Shown here: one piece after another, positions 33,850 to 42,365 of the stretch
Numbering within the stretch: position 1 is the stretch's first letter
Layout: every line of letters begins with the position of its first letter
Origin: CBDCNP01 sp965222425
GTDB lineage: Bacteria; Acidobacteriota; Vicinamibacteria; Marinacidobacterales; DATDRI01
Reading direction: 5' to 3'
Length of the DNA: 64,000 nucleotides
Assembly (NCBI GenBank): GCA_965222425.1
Contig: CBDCTW010000005.1
Span: 1 to 64,000 of the forward strand
Program-made: the position numbers and the translations under genes
Notes under the pieces: model-generated
What the model saw: the letters and a program-made list of their open reading frames with translations, nothing else
Told to the model about the DNA's origin: nothing
Database searches by the model: none

Positions 33850-34356
33850 GGTGAAGAGCACCCCGACGTCGCGTGGAGCAAGTACAACTACGCGAGCTTC
33901 CTCCATCTCCGCGACAACTATGAGCAGTCGGACAGGCTGAGCCGCCAGATTTTGGAGCTGCGTGGAACGACGCTCCCCGACTCGCACGCGATCATTGGAG
34001 CTACCCTTTTGATGCTCGGACAGAACCTGATGGCAATGGGAAATGCCGCCGAGGCGGAGCCTTGGATTCGGGAGAGCATTGCGGTGCGACGTCGCGTGTT
34101 GGCAGCTGACCATTGGATGATCGCTTCGGCCAAGAGCAGCCTGGGTGAATGCCTCACAAAGCTCGGCCGGTTCGGAGATGCCGAGCCCCTTCTACTGTCT
34201 AGCGCCGATACTCTCGAAGAGAAACTCGGCGAGAATCACGCCCGCACGCTCCAGGCCCTCGAGGCGATCGGGAAGCTCTACGAAGCGTGGCAAAAGCCAG
34301 ACAAGGCCGCTCCTTATCGAGCGCGTTCGTCACAACCCGGCAAGGGTTCGCGTTGA
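33850..34356 (+). pseudogene. TPR tail of a lost Ser/Thr kinase
   Basis: The frame starts abruptly with EEHPDVAWSKYNYASFLHLR and continues through tandem tetratricopeptide-like repeats (LPDSHAIIGATLLMLGQNLM, AEPWIRESIAVRRRVLAADH, IASAKSSLGECLTKLGRFGD). This pattern is the C-terminus of TPR-bearing Ser/Thr kinases of Acidobacteriota and relatives. Upstream, ATG 33788 begins another short frame (MAELRKPLGVTLGTRGDF) that belongs to a different gene and is cut at the junction. No IS is present at the fusion point. Confidence 0.65.
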
Positions 34357-34379
34357 GCTAGCCTCTCAGCGCTTGGGAG

Positions 34380-35199
34380 CTACAAACGCGCGCCGCAGTT
34401 CTTGCAGAACTTGGCGTCCGCATCGTGTCCCTCGCTAGAACAGCTCGGACAGGCCTGCGTGCTGATGGTGCGCTTCGAAGCCGCGTGCAGCTCTACGCTT
34501 ACGATTCCCGTCGGTACGGCGATGATCCCGTAGCCCAGGATCATAATGACGGTGGCGAGGAACTTTCCCCAGACCGTTTGCGGCGCGATGTCTCCATAGC
34601 CCACGGTGGTCATCGTCACGATGGCCCAGTACATTGCCTGGGGGATGCTCGTGAAACCGCTCTCTTCCCCTTCGATGAGATAAATGAGGGCCCCGACAAT
34701 GAGCGCCACGGTCAGGACCACGCCGATGAAGATGATGATCATTCGGGTGCTGGCACGAAGCCCCACTCGAAGCTGTTCCGCCCTCTCCTGCGAACCTGAC
34801 CAGCTTCAGTACGCGAAAGACCCGAAGGAGTCGAAGAGCCCGAATGACCAGGAGCGACTGAGCTCCCGTGAAGACGAGGCTCAGGTACGTGGGCAAAATG
34901 GCGAGAAAATCGACAACGCCAAAGAAGCTACGCGCATAAGCGAGAGGCCTTCCCACCGAGTAGAGACGAAGAACGTACTCAATAGTGAAGAGGATAGTGA
35001 CCAGCCACTCGATTCCTCGGATCACGACCCCATAGCGCTCGCGGATGGAGATCACGCTCTCCAGCATCACGGCGAGAACGCTCGCCAGAATGAGGACCAG
35101 GAGAGCGACGTCGAAGGCCTTTCCCGCAGGAGTATCGGCCTCGAAGATGATCTCGTGGAGCCTGGCTCGATGGGGGGATTGGAGAGCGTTCTCGGTCAC
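34380..35199 (-). pseudogene. Voltage-gated potassium channel with a frameshift
   Basis: The first frame (35199 down) holds a six-helix voltage-sensor design: AFDVALLVLILASVLAVMLE, IEWLVTILFTIEYVLRLYSV, and an S4-like VIRALRLLRVFRVLKLVRF. Near 34780 one extra G shifts the frame; the other frame continues AEQLRVGLRASTRMIIIF, then the pore with filter MTTVGYGD and a C-terminal zinc ribbon (CPSCSSEGH, FCKNCGARL). Corrected, the protein would be about 270 residues and complete. A single-base indel could also be a sequencing error. Confidence 0.85.
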
Positions 35200-35350
35200 G
35201 CCTCGGGCATGCTATCGCAGCATCAACTGCACAACAATGCTGCCAGCCCGGGGCGTATTTCTGGAAAGCAGGAATCGCACATTAGGCGCTTCAGGAATGC
35301 CCCGCCGCCCTCTTTCTGATAGGATGGGCCACCCCACGGGAGTGTACGGT

Positions 35351-36610
35351 ATGCAGATAAGTGGCGCCGCAGCCAAGAGAATCGCTAGCTATATCGATGA
35401 GCATCGGGACGCGCTGGTGTCCCTATTCAGCGACCTCGTACGCATACCCAGCGTCTTCCCCCCTGGCGAGTACGAAGCCCTCTCGGAGCGGATGAAGAAG
35501 GAGCTCGAAGCCGCCGGCGTCCGGACCGAATTCATCTGCGCCCCAAAGGAAAAGGTCGAAAAGGTGGGCCTCGAATATCCCCGACCCAACGTCGTGGCTA
35601 TGATCGAGGGCGCGGAAAAGAGCCCGGTCTTGATGTTGGGAACCCACATGGACGTCGTCGATGTCGACAATCCCGACGACTGGCAATTCGATCCCTTTGG
35701 CGGCACCGTTGACGGTGGGAGAGTTTGGGGGCGAGGAACCTGCGACGCAAAGGCGGCGATGGCGGCCCAGGTGTTCACCGCGAAAGCCATCCGGGACCTG
35801 GGGATCCGACTCAAGGGCAGTCTCATGCTGGTGTCCTCGGTCGACGACGAAGGACGCTTCGATCACCTCAAGTGGCCCGGGACGACGTTCTTGGCGGAGC
35901 AAGGTCTCGAGGACGCCGGCTATCCCTTACCGGACATGGTCATCAACGGTGAAGCGTCGGGATTGGAGAATATCTGCGGCTCTTTCAAGGGCAGGCTCAT
36001 CTTAGAGTTCGAGATCGTCGGCGAGACCGCTCACGCGGCCACGCCCTACGGCGTCAATGCCATCGACAAAGCGGTGAAGTTCATCGACGCCTTGAAGGGG
36101 GTCGAGCTCAAGGAAGGACCGCTACAGGGAAAAGAGAGTCTCAATGTCGTTGCTGTCACAGGCGTGGCCAAACGATTTGGGGACATTCCGGATATCTGTA
36201 AGGTGGGTCTCGAGATTCGGGTGGTGGCTCCTTACTCGACCGAGAGAATGCGTGGCGAGATCGACCGGACGATCGAGGAGCTTCAGAAGTCGGATCCGAA
36301 CTTCAAGATCGGTAACGTGACGGTCTTCAGCGATCGGCAGCCCTTCGAGATCAAGGAAGACGAACTCTTGGTGACGTCGATCAAGGACGCCGCGAAAGTC
36401 GTGGGCATCGACGCCGAGTATGGCCCGATCGTCGGCTCCGGCGAACTACAGGCGTTCCTCGTGCGAGGCATTCCCGGCGTCACTTACGGGCCCGGCCATA
36501 TCTCTCGAGTCCACAGGGCAAACGAGTACCTGACGATCGAAGAGCTGGTGAATCAGACGAAGATCTATGCTATTGCTGCGTTGAATGTGTGTGAGTTCGA
36601 ATCCTCCTAG
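35351..36610 (+). CDS. M20-family peptidase/deacylase, paralogue 1
   Basis: The ATG at 35351 with GGGAG upstream gives 419 residues of an ArgE/DapE-type metallohydrolase. Metal ligands appear in LMLGTHMDVVDV (His, Asp), GRGTCDAKAAMA (bridging Asp), SSVDDEGRF (Asp/Glu pair region) and INGEASGLEN. The lid region contains ETAHAATPYGVNAI (catalytic-domain-closing His) and the final His is in GPGHISRVHRANEYL. It cleaves an amide, probably an acyl-amino acid or small peptide. A close paralogue lies at 42366, with a duplicated membrane module between them. Confidence 0.88.
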   Translation: MQISGAAAKRIASYIDEHRDALVSLFSDLVRIPSVFPPGEYEALSERMKKELEAAGVRTEFICAPKEKVEKVGLEYPRPNVVAMIEGAEKSPVLMLGTHMDVVDVDNPDDWQFDPFGGTVDGGRVWGRGTCDAKAAMAAQVFTAKAIRDLGIRLKGSLMLVSSVDDEGRFDHLKWPGTTFLAEQGLEDAGYPLPDMVINGEASGLENICGSFKGRLILEFEIVGETAHAATPYGVNAIDKAVKFIDALKGVELKEGPLQGKESLNVVAVTGVAKRFGDIPDICKVGLEIRVVAPYSTERMRGEIDRTIEELQKSDPNFKIGNVTVFSDRQPFEIKEDELLVTSIKDAAKVVGIDAEYGPIVGSGELQAFLVRGIPGVTYGPGHISRVHRANEYLTIEELVNQTKIYAIAALNVCEFESS

Positions 36611-36624
36611 AAAGTGATGTCCCC

Positions 36625-37194
36625 ATGTGGCGGGCGAACGCGACCATCCTGTTCGTTCTCGCGGGTATCATCACCGCTATCGGGCTCGACACGAAGCCCT
36701 GGCCTTTCAACAACTATCCGATGTTTGCTCACACCGTGCGGTCCTGGCCGGTGTACTGGGCGCGAGGAGACGTCGCCGCACACCTGGCTCTGATCCCCCT
36801 CGGCGTCGACGGCGAAGACCCTCAGCGCGAGCACGCCTTGGAGACGAGGCACCTGTCACCCCAAGCGACGGTCGGGATAATGATGACTTTCAACAAGATA
36901 CTGGGCAATTGGAATGGGTCTATCTTTCCGGGCTCGCCGGCGGAGCCCGGCGTGGACGACCTTCGGGCGAGGGCGACCGGAAGGAAGGCGGTCCTGCGCA
37001 AGGCGCTGCTCGACCTGAAGAAACGATACAACCGGCGTCGCCAGCGCGAGGAACCTCACCTGGTCGGTATGAGGCTCTATCTCATGAAACGCGACTACTC
37101 GAAGCCCGAAACTCTCTCCTTGAGTGATGCGATGAAGCGGGGGCCAACACTCCCGCACCGCGTGCTTATCTTTGAGGTCATGCCCGCTCCGTGA
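36625..37194 (+). CDS. Membrane-anchored protein paired with an HTTM protein, copy 1
   Basis: This 189-residue protein has one N-terminal hydrophobic segment (ATILFVLAGIITAIGLDTKP), then a soluble domain with WPFNNYPMFAHTVRSWPVYW, KKRYNRRRQREEP and VGMRLYLMKRDYSKPETLSL. I do not recognise a named family. The stop overlaps the GTG of the HTTM-like gene by 4 bp. The same pair is repeated at 38220, so the two proteins almost certainly work together. It begins 14 bp after the M20 stop, so it may share that transcript. Confidence 0.7.
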   Translation: MWRANATILFVLAGIITAIGLDTKPWPFNNYPMFAHTVRSWPVYWARGDVAAHLALIPLGVDGEDPQREHALETRHLSPQATVGIMMTFNKILGNWNGSIFPGSPAEPGVDDLRARATGRKAVLRKALLDLKKRYNRRRQREEPHLVGMRLYLMKRDYSKPETLSLSDAMKRGPTLPHRVLIFEVMPAP

Positions 37195-38162
37195 TTGCGA
37201 TGATGAGGCGAACCTGGAACAACCTATGGTTCCAGCCCTGGGGGCCCGAAAATCTGGGCCTCTCTAGGTTGCTGGTTTCGGGCCTTTTTCTCTGGTCTCA
37301 TCTATCCTGGGATCTCTCGGTTTGGACGGAGGTGTCCGACGCGTTCTGGATGCCTATCCCTCTCTTTCGTCCGCTCGGGCTCGAGATCCCATCGGCTGCA
37401 TTCGTAAAGTTCGTTCAGCGCATCTTCCTTGTTTCGCTGACCCTCGGCTTTGTCGGCCTCTTTACGCGAACCGCCTTCGCCGTCTCGTTTTTCTCCTGGC
37501 TCTATGTCTTCGGACTGCGCCAGTCGTTCGGCTCCATCGCGCCGGCGGAAGGACACTTCATCCTCATGTTCGGCGTCTTCGCCATGTCGCGGTGCGGCGA
37601 CGCGTTTTCTATCGACAGCCTGATCCGGCGGGTGCGAGACCGGCCCGACCACGTCGCCGAGGAGGTGAAGCGGGGAAGCTACTCCTGGCCGGTGCGCCTG
37701 ATGCAATTGCTATTCGTGTCGGTGTTCTTTGCGAGTGGTGTCGCGAAAGTGCGTCTGGGCGGCCTCGACTGGATCTTCTCGGACAACCTCGCGCTCACCG
37801 TGCAGGTCGTCGACTTGGGACCGCTCTCGCACTGGCTCGCCGGAAAAGTACTCATCGGCCAACTCCTCGGCGTTTCGGCGGTGGCCCTCGAGCTGCTCTC
37901 CGTTCTTGCGTTCTTCAGTCGGCGCGCCCGCATCGTGATCGTGCCGTGCTTGTTGCTTCTCCAGGTGGGTTTCGCGGTGACCATGCGTGCACTCTTTCAG
38001 ACGTTTTTTCTGACCTATGCGTTTTGGATTCCCTGGGATCGGCTCCTCGATATGGCTCATCGCGAGCGCTCGGGGCGCAAGACTGTGGCACAGGTTGTAC
38101 TAATCGTCCTGATAGCCACATTCGTGGGTTGGACGGCGGTTCTTCCCTGGGTGTTGCATTGA
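37191..38162 (+). CDS. HTTM/vitamin-K-carboxylase-like membrane protein, copy 1
   Basis: This 323-residue polytopic protein has at least six hydrophobic helices. Signature pieces are NLGLSRLLVSGLFLWSHLSW, FAVSFFSWLYVFGLRQSFGS, AEGHFILMFGVFAMSRCGDA and YSWPVRLMQLLFVSVFFASG (the last resembling the HTTM/DoxX-like W-P-x-R-L-x-Q box). HTTM proteins are homologous to vitamin K-dependent gamma-carboxylase, but their bacterial role is largely unknown. The start at GTG 37191 overlaps the partner; ATG 37200 is an alternative. Confidence 0.75.
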   Translation: MIAMMRRTWNNLWFQPWGPENLGLSRLLVSGLFLWSHLSWDLSVWTEVSDAFWMPIPLFRPLGLEIPSAAFVKFVQRIFLVSLTLGFVGLFTRTAFAVSFFSWLYVFGLRQSFGSIAPAEGHFILMFGVFAMSRCGDAFSIDSLIRRVRDRPDHVAEEVKRGSYSWPVRLMQLLFVSVFFASGVAKVRLGGLDWIFSDNLALTVQVVDLGPLSHWLAGKVLIGQLLGVSAVALELLSVLAFFSRRARIVIVPCLLLLQVGFAVTMRALFQTFFLTYAFWIPWDRLLDMAHRERSGRKTVAQVVLIVLIATFVGWTAVLPWVLH

Positions 38163-38219
38163 TCCTCGTCGGCTAACGGAGTTCACTTCTCCCACGGTTA
38201 AAGGGTATAACCAAGTCTC

Positions 38220-38804
38220 ATGTGGCGGGCGAACGCGACCATCCTGATCGTTCTCGCGGGCGTCATCACCGCCATCGGCCTCGACGCGAAGCCCTGGCCT
38301 TTCAACAACTATCCGATGTTTGCCTGCACGGTGCAGTCGTGGTCCACCTACTGGTCGAGGGGCGACGTGGCGGCCCATCTGGCTCTGTTCTCGGTCGGGG
38401 TCGACGGCGATGGAAAAGAGCACGTCGTGGAATCAAGGCACGTAACACCCCAGTACCCGGTGTCGATGATGATGGCGTTCAACAAGATGCTTGGGAATCG
38501 ACGGTCGGGCTCCATGTTCGCAGGGGGCCCGGCGGAACCGGGAGTGGCTGACTTGAGGCAACGAGCGAAAGACAAACAAGTCACAGTTCGAAAGGCGTTG
38601 CAGGACATCACAGCTCGCTACAACCAGAATCGGCAGCCAGATGAGGTCCCTCTGGTTGGGATGAGGCTCTACCTTATGAAGCGGGATTTCTCGGATCCGG
38701 CCACGCTCTCCTTGACCGATGCGATGACCCGTGCGCCCTCACTCACGCACCGCGAGCTCATTTTCGAGGTCATGCCCGATGGTTATTTTGAAGATGATCC
38801 GTAG
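38220..38804 (+). CDS. Membrane-anchored protein paired with an HTTM protein, copy 2
   Basis: This 194-residue paralogue of 36625-37194 has an almost unchanged N-terminus (MWRANATILIVLAGVITAIG, then KPWPFNNYPMFA). The central region is more diverged (KEHVVESRHVTPQYPVSMMM, RRSGSMFAGG), while VGMRLYLMKRDFSDPATLSL is again conserved. The DNA of the first 150 bases is nearly identical between the copies, indicating fairly recent or gene-converted duplication. Its end overlaps the second HTTM gene. Confidence 0.7.
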   Translation: MWRANATILIVLAGVITAIGLDAKPWPFNNYPMFACTVQSWSTYWSRGDVAAHLALFSVGVDGDGKEHVVESRHVTPQYPVSMMMAFNKMLGNRRSGSMFAGGPAEPGVADLRQRAKDKQVTVRKALQDITARYNQNRQPDEVPLVGMRLYLMKRDFSDPATLSLTDAMTRAPSLTHRELIFEVMPDGYFEDDP

Positions 38805-39780
38805 GGGTTGGAACAATTTCTGGTTTGAACCGTGGGGACCCGAAAATTTGGGGCTCACGCGGGCGCTCGTATCCGGCTTGTTCTTGTGGTCTCACCTGTC
38901 CTGGGATTTCTCACAATGGCTCCAAGTCTCTGACGCATTCTGGATGCCAGTTCCGCTCATCCATGCACTCGGAATCGATATCCCGTCGACCCCGTTCGTC
39001 CAGTCGCTCCAGCGCGTTTTCTTTGTAGCCTTGGCCTTCGGGTTCATCGGCCTCTTTTCGCGAACCGCCTTCGCCGTCACGTTTCTCAGCGGACTTTATC
39101 TTTTTGGAATGCGTCAATCCTTCGGTTTCGTCGAGCCAGCGGAAGGACACTTCTTCATCATGTTCGGCATCTTCGCGATGTCTCGCTGCGGGGACGCGTT
39201 CTCGATCGACAGCCTGGTGAGACGACTGCGAGGCCGCACCGATCAAGTTTCCGAAGAAGGGGCGCGGGGGACCTACTCGTGGCCGGTGCGTTTGATGCAG
39301 CTGGTGTTCGTGTCCGTCTTTTTCGGCGGTGGCATTGCGAAGCTTCGTTTGGGCGGGCTCGAGTGGTTTCTGTCGGACAACCTGGCCCTCACCGTGCAAG
39401 TCATTGATTTGGGGCCGCTTTCCCATCGGCTAGCCGGCAACGTATTGCTCGGTCAGGTGCTGGCCGTCGGCGCCCTGGCTCTCGAGCTCCTCTCCCCGCT
39501 TGCGCTTTTCAGCCGTCGCGCCCAGACCGTGATCCTCCCGTGCCTCTTCTTTATGCAGGTGGGATTCGCGGTAACGATGAGGGCTACGTTTCGCACGTTT
39601 TTTCTGACGTATGCGTTTTGGATCCCTTGGGATCGGCTGCTGGAGCTTGCAGGGGTCGAGAGCGGGCAGCGGCGGCTGGTGGCGCGTGCCGCGCTTTTCG
39701 GCATCGTGGCGGCGTTCGTGGGCTGGACGGTCGTGATCTCGCCCTTCGAAAGCAGTGTAATTCCTCTGCTGTTGCGTTAG
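38779..39780 (+). CDS. HTTM/vitamin-K-carboxylase-like membrane protein, copy 2
   Basis: This paralogue of 37191-38162 (333 residues) shares every hydrophobic box (NLGLTRALVSGLFLWSHLSW, AEGHFFIMFGIFAMSRCGDA, YSWPVRLMQLVFVSVFFGGG, FRTFFLTYAFWIPWDRLLEL). ATG 38779 has a GAGGT site 8 bases upstream; ATG 38794 aligns better with copy 1. The overlap with its partner gene is 26 bp (or 11 bp from the second start). Conservation of the pair as a unit implies a two-protein membrane complex. Confidence 0.75.
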   Translation: MVILKMIRRGWNNFWFEPWGPENLGLTRALVSGLFLWSHLSWDFSQWLQVSDAFWMPVPLIHALGIDIPSTPFVQSLQRVFFVALAFGFIGLFSRTAFAVTFLSGLYLFGMRQSFGFVEPAEGHFFIMFGIFAMSRCGDAFSIDSLVRRLRGRTDQVSEEGARGTYSWPVRLMQLVFVSVFFGGGIAKLRLGGLEWFLSDNLALTVQVIDLGPLSHRLAGNVLLGQVLAVGALALELLSPLALFSRRAQTVILPCLFFMQVGFAVTMRATFRTFFLTYAFWIPWDRLLELAGVESGQRRLVARAALFGIVAAFVGWTVVISPFESSVIPLLLR

Positions 39781-39789
39781 AGTGGCAGG

Positions 39790-40332
39790 GTGAATCTTGC
39801 CACCGTTCTCGAAGCGGCTTCCTTCGCAGCGACAAGGCACCGCGATTAACGCCGGAAGGACGAGGAGGCGTCCCCGTACATCAACCATCCACTCGCGGTC
39901 GCCAATGCCCTGGCATCCGAAGCAGGAGTGACCGATCACACGCTTCTTACCGCGGCCTTGTTACACGATACCGTCGAAGATACGGAAACAACCTTCGAGG
40001 AATTGGAAGAGCGGTTTGGCTCCGAAGTCCGGAGTCTGGTCGAAGAGGTGTCCGACGACAAATCGCTCGCTAAGTCCGCCCGAAATGAACTTCAGGCCAC
40101 GTCTGCGCCGACGATGTCCGACGCGGCCAAGCAACTGGAGATCGCCGACAAGACATGTAATATCCGCGACATTGCGAACGGCCCACCGGCAGGATGGTCT
40201 CGGGAGAGGCAAGCGGAGTACGTAGAATTTGCAACTCGGGTCGTGGCCGGGTGTCGTGGCATCAATGCCAAGCTAGACCGCGCTTTTGATGAGGCGGCCG
40301 CGAATGCGCGGCGGAGACTCGGGGTTAAGTAA
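39790..40332 (+). pseudogene. MESH1-like HD hydrolase with a premature stop
   Basis: A GTG start at 39790 reads NLATVLEAASFAATRHRD, then TAA at 39847-39849, then RRKDEEASPYINHPLAVANA, LLTAALLHDTVEDTETTFEE and FGSEVRSLVEEVSDDKSL in the same frame. The order R-H-x-D-x-R-R-K ... H-P ... L-L-H-D-T-V-E-D-T is that of the ppGpp-hydrolase-like HD domain (SpoT N-terminus/MESH1). The stop sits where the family has Gln, a single-base change from CAA. The remaining frame from 39928 lacks the first conserved His/Arg segment, so activity is unlikely. It starts 10 bp after the second HTTM gene. Confidence 0.8.
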
Positions 40333-40349
40333 TCGAAGGAGTAGTCACC

Positions 40350-40702
40350 ATGATGGAGTATGTCGACGACTTCATCATATTCCTCGTCTCGCTCTTCGCC
40401 ATCGCAAACCCGTTCTTTACCGTCCCCGTCTTCATTAGCCTCACTCGCGACCAGGGAAGAGGAGGAAGAAGCGGAGCATGCAGGGACTGGCGATAGTGCG
40501 GCCATCGTGCCGCTCGCTATCCCTCTCTTGGCCGGCCCCGGAGCGATCAGTCTGATGATCCTTGCCGCAGCGGAAACCCAGAACCGCCTCGAGGACGCCA
40601 CCGCGATATTCGCCGCCTTTTATGGGGCTCATCCTGGCGGCGCTAGCCGTCGAGCTTACTTGCAACGGCTTAATAGAGAAATTCCCTGGACTGGCGCTAT
40701 AG
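40350..40702 (+). pseudogene. marC: marC-family membrane protein, deleted and frameshifted
   Basis: After a GGAG site, ATG 40350 reads DDFIIFLVSLFAIANPFFTV and VFISLTRDQ, the MarC start. A large internal piece is then missing; another frame gives AAIVPLAIPLLAGPGAISLM (the conserved MarC box) and a third frame gives LILAALAVELTCNGLIEKFP before TAG at 40700-40702. Two or more indels are needed to join these. The product would not fold as a MarC protein. It is 17 bp after the MESH1-like pseudogene. Confidence 0.75.
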
Positions 40703-40885
40703 CAATAGCGTTCTTGGCTGGCAGGAACCTTTCGAATATGCCACGTAGGACTTCGGTGTTGAGAGTCTCGTCGAGCCCGATTTCCGGAAGGTGGGTCGTG
40801 CGAGTGGCCGTAGACGAAGGCTTGGAAGGGGCGCTCCATTAGAGCGATCGCCCCCATCCCGCCGCCTCGGTAGGGACATCCGCGG

Positions 40886-42247
40886 CTACTCCTTGGCCAG
40901 AGAAGCCTTGAGGATCTCCTCGTCGTTGCGAGCAAAGATGTGTCGGTTGGCGTAGGCCGGATGGGCCCAGCTCACGGCTCCAAGCTCTCGGCGGGCGGTG
41001 GTGGCCGAGGTGGGCTTGAGGAGCTCGGTACGACTCACCTCTTCATAGCCTTCCGGCCGAAATCGGGCGATGATGAGCTCCCCCCGGTCGTTGCTGATGA
41101 AGTACCGATCCCCGTTGCGGACGAAGTGTGCGGCGGCATGGCGCGCTTTCTCTTTCGTCACCGAGAGACTCTCCCAAAGACGCTTGCCGGTTTTCGCTTC
41201 GAGGCAGCGGAGCTGTCCGTAGGCATCGATTCCGTAGAGATAGCCCTCCTGAATGACCGCGGTGTTGATAAGCGTGTGTATGCGGGTCGTCTTGATCTCG
41301 CTCTCACCGGTGCTTTTCCAGACCACGGTCACGCCGGCATTATCTTCGTTTACTCTCAACATCCGCGCCCCGTCGTAGAACGAGGAGACGAAGAGATACG
41401 GGCCCTTCACGACCGGCGTCGAGACGGTCATTCCCATGGTAACGTTGAAGAGCTCCTCCCAGTAGATCTCGCCGGTTTCCGGGTCGAGGGAGCTGATGGC
41501 TCGGGGATGCCAAATGATGAGCTGGCGCTGGCCGGCGATCTCGGCAATGGTGGGCTGAGCGTAACCGGGCTCCCAGTCCGATGAGAGAGCCCGCCAGATC
41601 TCTTTACCGGTGTGTTTGTCGAAGGCCACCACCTTGGCGTCGGGCTCCCCCGCCACCAGACAGATGACCTTTTCTCCGTCGACGAGCGGTGCGCCCGCCA
41701 TACCCCAAAACGGAATCGAGGCCGCGTAGTCTTTAACGAAATCCTTTTGCCAAAGGATGTGGCCCGACTCCACGTCCAGGACAACTAGCTTGCCCATGGC
41801 TCCCAACACGTAGACACGGTTTCCGTCCACGGTCGGGGTGGCGCGCGGGCCAATAGCAAAGATCTCGTGGAGTCCGGTGTAGTCGGCCTCCCACTCCCTT
41901 TCCCACAGAACCTCGCCGCTCCGCTCGTCCAGGCAGAGAATCCGCTCGAAGCCACGATTGCGTTCGACGCGATTGAAGTCGGTCACGAAGACCCGTCCAT
42001 CGGCAACCGCCGGCCCTGAATAGCCACTTCGTATGGGAGTTCTCCAGATCACCTTGAGCCCCTGGCCGGGGAAGCTCTCAAGGATGCCGTCCTCGTTCCA
42101 AACTCCCCGCCGACCCTTTCCGCGCCACTCGGGCCAGTCCTCGCCCGAAACCACGACCGCCGTTCCGAAGAAGAGGAAAAGGAGTGCGAGCCAAAAAACG
42201 GTACGGAATCCGCGGAACCGCTCTGAGTTTAGGACTATTTGCATCAT
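40886..42247 (-). CDS. Secreted PQQ-like beta-propeller protein
   Basis: This 453-residue protein has a signal segment (VFWLALLFLFFGTAVVVSG) and W-motif repeats typical of PQQ-like propellers: CLDERSGEVLWEREWEADYT, VLDVESGHILWQKDF, AFDKHTGKEIWRALSSDW, SLDPETGEIYWEELF, CLEAKTGKRLWESLS. The start of the mature part (DWPEWRGKGRRGVWNEDG) matches outer-membrane-assembly-like propeller proteins of Acidobacteriota and Planctomycetes. No dehydrogenase active-site ring is seen, so a binding or scaffold role is likely. It diverges from the second M20 gene. Confidence 0.8.
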   Translation of the reverse strand: MMQIVLNSERFRGFRTVFWLALLFLFFGTAVVVSGEDWPEWRGKGRRGVWNEDGILESFPGQGLKVIWRTPIRSGYSGPAVADGRVFVTDFNRVERNRGFERILCLDERSGEVLWEREWEADYTGLHEIFAIGPRATPTVDGNRVYVLGAMGKLVVLDVESGHILWQKDFVKDYAASIPFWGMAGAPLVDGEKVICLVAGEPDAKVVAFDKHTGKEIWRALSSDWEPGYAQPTIAEIAGQRQLIIWHPRAISSLDPETGEIYWEELFNVTMGMTVSTPVVKGPYLFVSSFYDGARMLRVNEDNAGVTVVWKSTGESEIKTTRIHTLINTAVIQEGYLYGIDAYGQLRCLEAKTGKRLWESLSVTKEKARHAAAHFVRNGDRYFISNDRGELIIARFRPEGYEEVSRTELLKPTSATTARRELGAVSWAHPAYANRHIFARNDEEILKASLAKE

Positions 42248-42365
42248 TTTTCGACAATTCGCTCGGGCGGAAGAAGTTTCTGCCGCATGAAAAGTACTCT
42301 AGAGGAGTTCTCGAAGCAAGTTTTCCAGGCCTGTCAGTCGTTCTGATAAGATGCGAGGTCACTCA

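Noticed and set aside
36588..36610. T-arm-like GTTCGAATCC sequence
   Set aside because: It lies in the last codons of the M20 gene, and no acceptor, D or anticodon stem can be drawn around it, so it is not a tRNA.
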